DNA from: Paenibacillus sp. JNUCC32
GTDB taxonomy: Bacteria > Bacillota > Bacilli > Paenibacillales > Paenibacillaceae
NCBI RefSeq assembly: GCF_014863545.1
Contig: NZ_CP062260.1
Span: forward strand, 2,852,001-2,916,000
Reading direction: 5' to 3'
Length of the DNA stretch: 64,000 nt
Part shown: positions 1-7,589 of the stretch, piece after piece
How positions within the stretch are numbered: the first letter of the stretch is position 1
How the letters are laid out: each line of letters starts with the position of its first letter
Translations under genes and position numbers: made by a program
Notes under the pieces: generated by a model
The model's database searches: none
What the model saw: the letters and a program-made list of their open reading frames with translations, nothing else
What the model was told of the DNA's origin: nothing

Positions 1-236
1 ATGCTGCCCTTTAATCGACTATGCTCCTCAAGCCACAGCAGGATCGGAACATATTCGTCAATCAGCGCAGTCCATTTGGGCGTGGAGGCCCGGCTTTTCT
101 CATAAACTTTCAGGAAATAGTCCTGTGCGCCGTTACTCACTTTGTAAGCAAGCGCAGCCCAACCGCCCTGCTGGGGTACAATAACGGGATGAGCCAAACC
201 GTAATATTCCTTCAAAATGCCCTGTAGTCGGTCCAT
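1..236 (-). CDS. APH-family phosphotransferase, N-terminal part only
   Basis: The reverse strand opens with ATG at 236 behind GGAGGAAAC and reads 78 codons to the window edge. The translation begins MDRLQGILKEYYGL, then a glycine-rich stretch (QQGGWAALAYKV) and YFLKVYEKSR. This resembles the N-lobe of aminoglycoside/choline-kinase-like phosphotransferases, where the lysine of FLKVYEK would contact ATP. The catalytic HGD loop lies outside the window, so substrate and completeness cannot be judged. A second APH-fold gene lies at 941-1852 on the other strand, but the two look clearly different in sequence. Confidence 0.7.
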   Translation of the reverse strand, partial: MDRLQGILKEYYGLAHPVIVPQQGGWAALAYKVSNGAQDYFLKVYEKSRASTPKWTALIDEYVPILLWLEEHSRLKGS

Positions 237-340
237 GTTTCCTCCTATCCATGCACTTACCATGCCTCATAATCTCTTTGATATATCATAACGGTAAGAA
301 GATATGACATAAAGTCCATCATTCATTTTAATTAAAAAAA

Positions 341-365
341 CAAGGATGCTCTTCTAGCATCCTTG
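341..365 (-). terminator. Rho-independent terminator of the DUF1904 gene
   Basis: Perfect 9-bp stem CAAGGATGC/GCATCCTTG with a 7-nt loop. On the reverse strand it is followed by seven T, so it ends the gene at 388-702. Confidence 0.85.
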
Positions 366-387
366 TTTTCACTCATCATATCTTATT

Positions 388-702
388 TTATTCTAATGGC
401 CTGCCTTCTTTATAATAGAGATTCCGATTGAGAATCACGAAGAATATATGTACGTTCCGGTACCCGTGCTCCGACAGGATCTGGTGTATGCTGGCCGCAA
501 TCGCATCATGGGTCTCCTGAGCCCGCTGGAACATCAGGATTTCGACGGATAACGGCGTATTCGTAATGATCCGATATGGAAGCTGTTCGATTTTCACGAT
601 TTCTTTCGGAATTTGAACAATACCGGCGAATGTTTCAACTACGGTTGGCGTTATTTCTTCGAGGAAAACTTCTGAAAATCCTTTAAAACGTAAATATGGC
701 AC
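388..702 (-). CDS. DUF1904 family protein
   Basis: A 104-residue protein opening MPYLRFKGF with the pattern of DUF1904 proteins of Bacilli (MPhLRFKG start, FQRAQETHDAIAASI middle, late FFVILNRNLYYKEG). The family is small, cytoplasmic, tautomerase-like in size and uncharacterised. The start is GTG at 702, six bases behind AAGGGA. It is transcribed alone, away from the APH gene at 941, and ends at a strong terminator. Family assignment is from recognised sequence pattern; no function is claimed. Confidence 0.75.
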   Translation of the reverse strand: MPYLRFKGFSEVFLEEITPTVVETFAGIVQIPKEIVKIEQLPYRIITNTPLSVEILMFQRAQETHDAIAASIHQILSEHGYRNVHIFFVILNRNLYYKEGRPLE

Positions 703-940
703 ACTTATCCCTTCATTTCATCGATTTATTGGTCTTCTGGATGTCCGCAAGTGACTTTTATCTCTCTTCTACTATACAATAATGTTATTGTGAAAGGAAT
801 CACTATGATACAGATATCTAAATTGGCCGGTAAAGTTCAATTACAGCTGTCCTTTCCGTTGCCCGTACGATGCGATTCCGATACACTGAGTAAGTGTTCC
901 GTTTCGTGGAAATTATTCATTCATGGAGGTGAAGACGAAT

Positions 941-1852
941 ATGGGACAAAATCCATGGGATGCCGAATGGGAAGTGACGGAGCCGTTAGTCCGGTTGCTG
1001 CTTAACCGTCAATTCCCCCAGCTGTCCTCATTACCCATCCAAGAGATCGGCAGCGGCTGGGACAATACCGTCTATCGCATCGGCGAAGAGTATGTGTTTC
1101 GTTTTCCCAGAAGAGCATTTGCCATCCCTTTACTTCAAACCGAAGCCAAAATCCTGCCCAAGCTGGCGAATTACATAACATTACCCTATGCTAAGCCCCT
1201 TTTCTTCGGAAAAGAAAGCGCAGACTACCCCGCGCCTTTTCTGGGGTACACCTATCTTTCCGGTTCGTTTCCGATTGGACTGACGGATGAAACACGGATG
1301 CAGTCGGCGGCAGCGCTCGCGCGCTTTCTGAAGAACCTGCATGCCTTTCCCGTGGACATAGCGCAGCAAGAAGGTGTAGCGGTGGACCATCGTAATCTGA
1401 CCGATCTCGCTGGGCGCAAAGATAAAATGCTGGACTTTCTAGCCCGGCTTGCCCTCCATTTTACGGATGCAGAAATGAAGGAGATCGCCGACTATTTGCA
1501 CGGCATTTCCTTGGATCGGGTCAAGCAGCGACATATTCTTATTCATGGAGATCTCCATTTCAAAAACATGCTGGTGGACGAAACAGGCAAGCTTTCCGGC
1601 ATCATCGATTGGGGCGACGTCAGCATCGGACATCCCGCCTGCGACCTGAGCATTGCTTACAGCTTCTTGCCTCCGGCTTCAAGGGAGGGATTTTTTGAAG
1701 CCTATGGCAGCGTGGACGAAGAAACGAAAGTGCTGGCTCGTTTAATCGCCGTTTATATCCCCATGCTCATCTTCATGCAGGCTATCGACGATAAGGACGA
1801 AGCCGTTGCACAGGAAGCCAAATCGATTATGAAGCGTGCCATCTCGATTTGA
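941..1852 (+). CDS. APH-family phosphotransferase (aminoglycoside/macrolide kinase-like)
   Basis: A 303-residue kinase-fold protein. It shows the N-lobe (IGSGWDNTVYRIGEEYVFRFPRR), the catalytic loop ILIHGDLHFKNML and the metal-binding IIDWGDVSIGHPACDLS, which are the Brenner motifs of the aminoglycoside phosphotransferase family. The overall pattern (GWDNTVY, FRFPRR) is that of proteins annotated as MphB-like or hydroxyurea/viomycin-type phosphotransferases, but the real substrate cannot be read from sequence. An upstream in-frame ATG at 923 is less likely because GGAGGTG at 925-931 sits nine bases before ATG 941. The gene is monocistronic and ends at the hairpin 1888-1919. It may confer drug resistance or act on a metabolite. 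Confidence 0.85.
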   Translation: MGQNPWDAEWEVTEPLVRLLLNRQFPQLSSLPIQEIGSGWDNTVYRIGEEYVFRFPRRAFAIPLLQTEAKILPKLANYITLPYAKPLFFGKESADYPAPFLGYTYLSGSFPIGLTDETRMQSAAALARFLKNLHAFPVDIAQQEGVAVDHRNLTDLAGRKDKMLDFLARLALHFTDAEMKEIADYLHGISLDRVKQRHILIHGDLHFKNMLVDETGKLSGIIDWGDVSIGHPACDLSIAYSFLPPASREGFFEAYGSVDEETKVLARLIAVYIPMLIFMQAIDDKDEAVAQEAKSIMKRAISI

Positions 1853-1887
1853 TGCATCCATGAGATTTTTGTATCAAACGGCATAAC

Positions 1888-1919
1888 AAAAAGAAGCTTG
1901 AGGGTTCAAGCTTCTTTTT
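1888..1919. terminator. Bidirectional terminator
   Basis: Perfect 14-bp stem AAAAAGAAGCTTGA/TCAAGCTTCTTTTT with a 4-nt loop, between two convergent genes. The A and T tracts give a U-run on both strands. Confidence 0.9.
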
Positions 1920-1943
1920 GTTCGATCAGACCTTTGCCCTTGG

Positions 1944-2345
1944 TTAGATTTTCAACACTCCCATTAATGGCATGATGGCTTTTATCACGTTCATGCCCAG
2001 TTTAATATGAGGCACGATCTGTCCCAGGAAGCCGAGAGGGCCTGCAGGCGCAGCCGCCACTCCCTCCTCGGCTCCTTCGGCTGACGCAGCGCTTGGAGGT
2101 CCGCCAAAGAGGTCGCTTAAAAATCCGGATATTTGCGCTTTGTCTCCGCTTCGGGCAATCGCAGCCGGCATCTTATTGTTGGCCCGGAGCCCTGATAGCG
2201 TCACTTCCCCGCCTTGGATCTGATTCAGTTCGCCGACGTAATAGCTGCCGTCCTTCAGAACGACCACGACCGGCTGACCTACCCAATGCTGGGGCGGTCT
2301 CGGTTTGGAAGCGGATCTGGACTTCCTTGCGCGTTTCGAAGGCAT
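1944..2345 (-). CDS. Uncharacterised basic protein with a possible Sm-like segment
   Basis: A 133-residue protein, not matched to a named family. Residues 1-18 are very basic (KRARKSRSASKPR). Residues about 20-50 (HWVGQPVVVVLKDGSYYVG, then ELNQIQGGEVTLSG) follow the strand pattern of Sm/LSm-like barrels (G-x-V-x-V-x-L-K-D-G-x-x-Y-x-G-x-L). After an Ala/Gly-rich linker, the last 35 residues (LGFLGQIVPHIKLGMNVIKAIMPLMG) are hydrophobic or amphipathic. The start is supported by GAGGTGATCC before ATG 2345. Basic head, Sm-like core and amphipathic tail would suit a surface- or nucleic-acid-associated small protein, but that is inference. Confidence 0.6.
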   Translation of the reverse strand: MPSKRARKSRSASKPRPPQHWVGQPVVVVLKDGSYYVGELNQIQGGEVTLSGLRANNKMPAAIARSGDKAQISGFLSDLFGGPPSAASAEGAEEGVAAAPAGPLGFLGQIVPHIKLGMNVIKAIMPLMGVLKI

Positions 2346-2539
2346 ATAAGGATCACCTCGCTTCCCATATACATGATGATGACATCATATGCACAAAACG
2401 CCTTTCTTTCTTGTGCCTTTATAGGATGATGAATATAAATGCATAAAAACCTAGATTCCGAGAATATTTCGTTCCACTGTGGCTTTTTGCATACCTCCGG
2501 TGTCTAATAAACTGTAAGGTCAAGAGGAGGTTCTTATCC

Positions 2540-3760
2540 ATGTCTAGAGCTCATGACAAACTCCCTGGTTATCCGGATAATCAAGGAACAAAACGAACAT
2601 TTGAAGATACGTATGATGAATATCGCCCGAGGATCCGGCATTATCTCGCACTGAAATTGAATCCGACGGCGGCAGATGACTTAACCCAGCAAGTGTTTTT
2701 AAAGGCAATGGAGAACCTTGATAAGTTTAACGGAACATCCAGTCTGTTCACTTGGATCTTCAAAATTGCTCAAAACACAGTCAAAAATGAGTATCGAAGT
2801 TTAGCGCGAAAAAATGAAAAACCTTATGACTTTACACGTTTTGAATCGCAGTCCATCTCCCTTGATTTTGCAGGTTATGTTGATATTCGAATTGATATCG
2901 GAGCGGCGCTTAAGAAGTTAAGCGAACGGGATCAGCAGATCATATCTTTACGATTTTTTGTGGATTGTACGCTGCAGGAAATTTCCCAGATTGTCGGCAT
3001 GCGCGAGAGTGCGGTGAAAAACCGATTGTATCGGTCCTTAGCGAAGCTGAAGAAAGAATTAAGAGAATGGGGTGACATCACGATTATGTCGATACTCGAC
3101 TTGATATCCATTGAAAGTAAAAGTGAGGCAAATCATCATCAGAACAAGGTGCATCAGGACCTGTTTCAAGAACTCAAGAATAATGTAGAACAGATGGCCG
3201 CGAAATATAATCATCAGCCTTCCCGCAAAATCGTTATTGAAATTTATCCCGACCTGCCCACATTCCATCAAGCCGTAGGCGAAAGCGATGCACCTAATTG
3301 GTTCATGGGCACGTTCGATAACTGCACGTTAAAAATCGTCTCGCCCTTGAACCCGGGACCCGAGCATACCTACCACTCGATCCTCCGGTCCACCCTGCAC
3401 TTGTATGCCATGTGGTTGATTAGTGATATTAATCCGCTGGCACCTAGATGGATCCGTCAGGGCATCGGGGGGTACGAAGCTCAGCAGATGTCGGAAGACT
3501 TCATCCGAAGCACGACGACCGAAGCCATTCTTAGTCGGGCATTTCCAAGCTTCGAGGATCTGAATGATGATTCCTGGGATTTCGGCAAAACAGGATTTCA
3601 GTTTTCATATTTGATCGTTGCGTTCATGATTGAAAAATACGGGTTAGATTCATTGAACCAATTCATTCGCAATCCGGATGATTATTACGGCATCTTCCAT
3701 CTTTCCAAGGAAGATCTTCATGAACAGTGGACGAAAAATCTCCAGCACCAGCTTAATTAA
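2540..3760 (+). CDS. ECF sigma factor with C-terminal peptidase-MA-like domain
   Basis: A 406-residue fusion. Residues 20-90 are sigma-70 region 2 (YRPRIRHYLALKLNPTAADD, LTQQVFLKAME, SSLFTWIFKIAQNTVKNEYR) and about 120-180 are region 4 (LSERDQQIISLRFFVDCTLQEI and the helix-turn-helix up to KNRLYRSLAKLKKELREW). About 220 more residues follow. They begin with RKIVIEIYPDLPTFHQAVG and contain LKIVSPLNPGPEHTYHSILR and LAPRWIRQGIGGYEAQQ, the layout of gluzincin 'peptidase MA' domains. The zinc motif HExxH, expected just after SPLNPGP, reads RSTLH here, so the domain is probably not catalytic and may sense a ligand. ATG follows GAGGAGG at 2524-2530. No anti-sigma gene is adjacent. Confidence 0.85.
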   Translation: MSRAHDKLPGYPDNQGTKRTFEDTYDEYRPRIRHYLALKLNPTAADDLTQQVFLKAMENLDKFNGTSSLFTWIFKIAQNTVKNEYRSLARKNEKPYDFTRFESQSISLDFAGYVDIRIDIGAALKKLSERDQQIISLRFFVDCTLQEISQIVGMRESAVKNRLYRSLAKLKKELREWGDITIMSILDLISIESKSEANHHQNKVHQDLFQELKNNVEQMAAKYNHQPSRKIVIEIYPDLPTFHQAVGESDAPNWFMGTFDNCTLKIVSPLNPGPEHTYHSILRSTLHLYAMWLISDINPLAPRWIRQGIGGYEAQQMSEDFIRSTTTEAILSRAFPSFEDLNDDSWDFGKTGFQFSYLIVAFMIEKYGLDSLNQFIRNPDDYYGIFHLSKEDLHEQWTKNLQHQLN

Positions 3761-3766
3761 ATCAAT

Positions 3767-3803
3767 GGAAACCCGGTCATTGACCGGGTTTCCTAGCCTT
3801 TTT
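3767..3803. terminator. Strong terminator after the sigma factor
   Basis: Perfect 13-bp stem GGAAACCCGGTCA/TGACCGGGTTTCC with minimal loop, followed by CCTTTTTC on the + strand. It sits between convergent genes. Confidence 0.85.
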
Positions 3804-3835
3804 CAATTGAATTCATCATGCCTTGCATGCATTTC

Positions 3836-4633
3836 CTATCTTGAACCATCGGATGGATAGCTGGGATGATGCTCGAGCTCCACTTGCCATGCAATCATGG
3901 TGACGCTGTCCTTGATCCCGCGTTCATGCGACATTTGCATGAAATCCTTCACGCCTTTTTCCAGATCAACGCCACGCAGCTGTTTCATATATTCCAGAAA
4001 TAACGGTCCCCATTCTAAAGCGCCATCGGTGCTTAATACAATCACGTTTTTCCCGGAGCGCAGCTCTCTTACGCCCGTGGAATAACAAGGGACCTGCTTA
4101 TCGAAGGTGTTTACCTTCCCTATCCATTCGTAGAAATTCCGTTGATTGAGCAAGGTTTGCCCGAGCGCCGTCAATTCGGGATGAAGCAGATAAAGCAGGC
4201 AATCCCCGACGTTAAACCACCACAAGTATTCTTCGCGTCTGCAGCATAGCAGACAGGAAGTTTCACCCGCAATTCCCCTGCAATCCTCGCGAAAGCGTTC
4301 GGAAGTCAACATGCCCAGCAAATAGTCATGCAGGTTTTGAAAACACTGCTCGATTGGCTCTCGGAGGATGCCAGCAATCTCGGAAGCGGCCCCATCGATA
4401 TAGGATAAGACGAGCTGGGCGCTCTCATCGGTTTCATGGGCATCCAGCAGCAGGACGAATTCCAAATCAGATTCCGCATCGATCCAGATATAAGCGCCAT
4501 CCTCGTTTTTATCCGCCCCGGCTGCCGAGCTGCCGCCATACCGGCCCAGTACCCCATGGGAAACCGCAATCGTCTGCGGATCGTCGAGGAACATGCTGGA
4601 GCTGCCGTGCCACTTCACGATATAGGGTCTCAT
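3836..4633 (-). CDS. PP2C-family protein phosphatase domain protein
   Basis: A 265-residue protein with PP2C-like motifs: GADKNEDGAYIW (metal-binding DG, about 40-51), FVLLLDAHE (second aspartate motif, DAH instead of the usual DG), WWFNVGDCLLYLL (GD motif) and KNVIVLSTDGALEW (third motif). It should be a Mn/Mg-dependent serine/threonine phosphatase or a divergent relative. Its ATG overlaps the stop of the HIT gene by four bases (ATGA), so the pair is translationally coupled and shares the T-box leader at 5121-5373. No partner kinase is visible nearby. Divergence at the second motif leaves its activity uncertain. Confidence 0.75.
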   Translation of the reverse strand: MRPYIVKWHGSSSMFLDDPQTIAVSHGVLGRYGGSSAAGADKNEDGAYIWIDAESDLEFVLLLDAHETDESAQLVLSYIDGAASEIAGILREPIEQCFQNLHDYLLGMLTSERFREDCRGIAGETSCLLCCRREEYLWWFNVGDCLLYLLHPELTALGQTLLNQRNFYEWIGKVNTFDKQVPCYSTGVRELRSGKNVIVLSTDGALEWGPLFLEYMKQLRGVDLEKGVKDFMQMSHERGIKDSVTMIAWQVELEHHPSYPSDGSR

Positions 4634-5097
4634 GGAGAAACCTCATCCTGCGCCATACAACGCCTGATTCGCGAACACACTTCTTCGATCTGAGCGGCAT
4701 CACCTCGAGGGGCTTCCGGCCAGCCGCTGATTCCAAACCCCCAATAAGACGGGGGCGTATTCGGATAACGCGGAATCAGATGGATATGCAGATGAGGGAC
4801 GTGATCTCCCAGCACGAAGGAATAGATATGTTCCGCGCCTAAGCATGCTTTCAAGGCGCGACTCACCCGGGTCAGCATCCGGCCGACGGCGGCCGACTCA
4901 TCGTCCCGCAGCTCCGCTAATCCCGATACATGCCGCTTGATATCGATCATAATATATCCCAGATAAGCTTCGTTGGAATCGGAAGAAATATGGCCTACGT
5001 AGAGCAGCTCATCCTCATAAATCGCTCCCCCCGGTAGCTGGATCTCTCCCCGATGCTTTCGACAGATAAAACAATCGCGCTCTTTCGCGTTAACCAT
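4630..5097 (-). CDS. HIT family (histidine triad) hydrolase
   Basis: A 155-residue HIT-fold protein. It carries an N-terminal zinc-type CFICRKH, the central fold (YVGHISSDSNEAYLGYIMI) and the catalytic triad HVPHLHIHLIPRYP. HIT proteins hydrolyse nucleotide phosphoramidates, diadenosine phosphates or aminoacyl-adenylates; which applies here is not visible. The start is ATG 5097 behind AAGGGAAGGG; the longer frame to 5142 runs into the terminator hairpin of the leader and can be excluded. It is the first gene of a two-gene operon with the PP2C gene (ATGA overlap). The transcript begins with a complete T-box, so expression should rise when a tRNA, probably leucine tRNA, is uncharged. Confidence 0.9.
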   Translation of the reverse strand: MVNAKERDCFICRKHRGEIQLPGGAIYEDELLYVGHISSDSNEAYLGYIMIDIKRHVSGLAELRDDESAAVGRMLTRVSRALKACLGAEHIYSFVLGDHVPHLHIHLIPRYPNTPPSYWGFGISGWPEAPRGDAAQIEEVCSRIRRCMAQDEVSP

Positions 5098-5120
5098 ATG
5101 AACCCTTCCCTTCGATAAAA

Positions 5121-5157
5121 TATAAAAAGCCCGCCATCCCATAAGAGACGACAGGCT
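5121..5157 (-). terminator. T-box intrinsic terminator
   Basis: 13-bp stem (arms 5145-5157 and 5128-5140, with some G-U pairs), loop TTAT, then TTTTTATATTTT on the reverse strand. It competes with the antiterminator that contains the T-box sequence. Confidence 0.88.
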
Positions 5158-5373
5158 AACTACCCGCGCGGTACCACTCTACTTGATCCGATCTTCATCA
5201 AATCCGCTTGAAGCCCGATCACGAAGGCTAAACGTCAAGGCATACTCCATTTCTGCCTCACCACTCATGGGCGAGCTTCGGAATCCTCATGGACTGCATT
5301 TCACCATTGCTGCAGCTCTCTGAACCATGAACGATTTCTACTACTCCCAATCATTGTGTTTGTATATAAAATT
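5121..5373 (-). promoter_or_regulatory. T-box riboswitch, probable leucine (CUC) specifier
   Basis: On the reverse strand the leader shows stem I with the AGTA motif, AGAGAG and a distal GGTGAAA. The specifier side reads CCGAAG-CTC-G-CCCA, where CCCA pairs with the TGGG just before AGTA. This places CUC (Leu) in the specifier position; GCT is the alternative. The antiterminator sequence AGAGTGGTACCGCG lies at 5167-5180; its TGGT bulge would pair with ACCA, fitting discriminator base A. A 13-bp terminator follows. T-boxes let uncharged tRNA prevent termination. The downstream genes are HIT and PP2C, not a tRNA synthetase. Confidence 0.9.
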
Positions 5374-5379
5374 GTTCCT

Positions 5380-5408
5380 ATTATAATTTTCCATATTCAT
5401 CCTGTCAA
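5380..5408 (-). promoter_or_regulatory. Consensus sigma-A promoter of the T-box operon
   Basis: Perfect -35 TTGACA (5403-5408), 17-bp spacer and perfect -10 TATAAT (5380-5385) on the reverse strand, giving a start near 5373, just ahead of T-box stem I. Such a strong promoter suits control by termination. Confidence 0.9.
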
Positions 5409-5437
5409 TGAAGAACGGACTCATTGTTGCATCACCC

Positions 5438-7558
5438 TTACCTCAATGACCGTATCCGGACAGCTGCTGTCTTAAAACCGGGCATCTTGCAGAACGGATC
5501 CAGCTCCGGCCGGGTCGCATGATTGACATTCTGCACGCCGCCCCAATGCATCGGGACGAACAGCGTGTCTTCTCTTATATGTTCTTTAATCCTGCTGCGT
5601 ACGGAAAAACGTCCATGCTCCGACACGATTTCCACCCACTCCCCGTCGCGGATTCGGTAACGCTGCGCGATAATCGGGTGGATCTCCACGAAATTTTCAA
5701 GCTCGCGTGCAAGCAGGGAAGGACTTCTCCGGGTCTGCACGCCCGTCAAGTAGTGTGACAGAAGACGGCCATTGGTCAGAATGAGCGGATACTCCTCGGA
5801 CACCCCCACCCATGGATTCCCCGGCGTCACAGAAAACACGGCCTTTCCGTCTGGATGGGCGAACGACTGCCGAAACAGAAGCCCCGTCCCCGATTCTTCT
5901 TCAGAGGGACACGGCCAATATACTCCCTCTTCCCGGCGCAACCGATCATAGGTGATGCCGAAATAGTCTGCAATGCCGCCTTTGCTTGCAAGCCTCAGCT
6001 CATTAAATATCTCTTCGGGCTCATGAAAGTCAAAATATTCACCCTTGCCCAATCTGTCTGCGATCGAACATAGAATCATCCAGTCATGACGGGCCTCCCC
6101 AGGCGCCGGTCGCGCCGCCTTCCGGAGAAGAACCCGTCCCTCCAAATTCGTCAGCGTACCTTCATTTTCCATATAGGAGGTTACCGGCAGGACAAGATCG
6201 GCGAATCGGGCCGTTTCGGACATAAACATATCCGCAACCACCAGAAAATCGAGATGGTTCAAGCCTTCCTCCACAAGCCCCGCATTCGGATTCGAAACAA
6301 CGGGATTGGACCCCATCACGAAGAGCGACTTAATTTCGCCTTCATGAATCAGCTCCATCATCTCGTAGGCAGAGACGCCCTTTCCAGGCAGGCTGGAAGC
6401 CTTAACGCCCCACACGGAGGCAACATATGCCCGGTCCTCCTCATTCTCGATCGATCGATAGCCTGGCAGCTGATCGGCCTTCTGCCCATGCTCTCTTCCT
6501 CCCTGGCCGTTTCCCTGACCGGTGATCGCCCCGTATCCGCAGCCTTCCCTCCCGACTTTTCCTGTTGCCAAGACCAGATTCAGATAACGGCGTACCGCAA
6601 GATGGCCATCCGTCTGCTGCTCCACCCCTCGGGCCGTCAGCACCATCCCGGTATCCGCCATAGCATAGGATACGGCGGCCTCCCGGATCAGCTCCACATC
6701 TAATCCGCATAAATCGGCGGCCCGAGATAAATCGAAGCTGCCCAAATAGGTTTTCAGTTCCTCGTAACCCGTAGTTCTTGCTTGAATGAAGCCTTCGTCT
6801 ATGAGACCTTCATCCACGATCATCTTCAGCATCGCATCCGCCAGCATGGCGTCCGTCCCAGGTCTGATCGCCAAATGCATATCGGCTATTGCGGCCGTTG
6901 CGGTTCTGCGCGGATCGATGACGATGATCTTCGCCCCATTCTCCTTGGCCTGGTTGAAGTAAGGGAGCAGCGTAGGCTGGCATTCCGCTATATTGGTGCC
7001 GGCCAGCACGATGCAGCGGGCAAGAGGAATATCGGACAGCCTGAACGTCAGCCCCCTGTCGATTCCAAAGGTTTTGCTCCCGGCAGAAGCTGCGGCCGAC
7101 ATGCAGAAACGGCCGTTATAATCGATATACCGGGTACCGAGCGCCACCCTGGCAAATTTCCCGAGCAAATAGGCCGTTTCGTTGGTCAGGGACCCGCCGC
7201 CGTAGACGGCATTGGCATCGGGACCATATCTCTCGGATATCGCCTGAAATCGATCGCTAATCACGGCCATCGCTTCATCCCAAGAGCAAGGAACGAGTTC
7301 GCCGTTTGAACGGATCAGTGGATGCTGCAGCCGCTGGGAATGGGCTGCGTGCTGATGCGCATTCATGCCTTTGACGCACACCCTGCCTTCGGAAGCGAGG
7401 TTCGGTATCCCCTCCACCTTATACTTGGCCCTGAACCGTCCCGGGACGCTCTTCTCTTCCTCTTCAACCGTCATCTTGCACTGTACGCTGCAAAACGGAC
7501 ATTGTGTCTCTACCACGGCCGCAGCTCCTCCCGCAGCGGACGATTCCGAATAAACCAT
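5438..7558 (-). CDS. nasC: Assimilatory nitrate reductase catalytic subunit
   Basis: A 706-residue molybdopterin oxidoreductase that reduces nitrate to nitrite in the cytoplasm. Cys20, Cys23, Cys27 and Cys61 (CPFCSVQC ... RVCVKG) form the N-terminal [4Fe-4S] site. The molybdopterin domains follow (GGGSLTNETAYLLGKFAR, GTNIAECQPTLLPYFNQAKE, NPVVSNPN), then the C-terminal dinucleotide-binding domain (LILTNGRLLSHYLTG ... HWGGVQNVNHATRPELDP). There is no Tat signal, as expected for the assimilatory type. The start is ATG 7558; an in-frame extension to 7636 overlaps the end of nasB. It lies 31 bases after nasB on the same strand, so they form an operon. No clear terminator follows its stop. Homologue of Bacillus nasC by recognised pattern. 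Confidence 0.92.
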   Translation of the reverse strand: MVYSESSAAGGAAAVVETQCPFCSVQCKMTVEEEEKSVPGRFRAKYKVEGIPNLASEGRVCVKGMNAHQHAAHSQRLQHPLIRSNGELVPCSWDEAMAVISDRFQAISERYGPDANAVYGGGSLTNETAYLLGKFARVALGTRYIDYNGRFCMSAAASAGSKTFGIDRGLTFRLSDIPLARCIVLAGTNIAECQPTLLPYFNQAKENGAKIIVIDPRRTATAAIADMHLAIRPGTDAMLADAMLKMIVDEGLIDEGFIQARTTGYEELKTYLGSFDLSRAADLCGLDVELIREAAVSYAMADTGMVLTARGVEQQTDGHLAVRRYLNLVLATGKVGREGCGYGAITGQGNGQGGREHGQKADQLPGYRSIENEEDRAYVASVWGVKASSLPGKGVSAYEMMELIHEGEIKSLFVMGSNPVVSNPNAGLVEEGLNHLDFLVVADMFMSETARFADLVLPVTSYMENEGTLTNLEGRVLLRKAARPAPGEARHDWMILCSIADRLGKGEYFDFHEPEEIFNELRLASKGGIADYFGITYDRLRREEGVYWPCPSEEESGTGLLFRQSFAHPDGKAVFSVTPGNPWVGVSEEYPLILTNGRLLSHYLTGVQTRRSPSLLARELENFVEIHPIIAQRYRIRDGEWVEIVSEHGRFSVRSRIKEHIREDTLFVPMHWGGVQNVNHATRPELDPFCKMPGFKTAAVRIRSLR

Positions 7559-7589
7559 AACTGACCGCCTCTCCCTATTTTTCGCTTGT

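Noticed and set aside
5098..5142. 15-codon N-terminal extension of the HIT protein
   Set aside because: It would be encoded by the T-box terminator hairpin; ATG 5097 has its own ribosome site after the terminator.
6086..7309. Long + strand frames opposite nasC
   Set aside because: Arg/His-rich translations without motifs; the opposite strand encodes a complete nitrate reductase.
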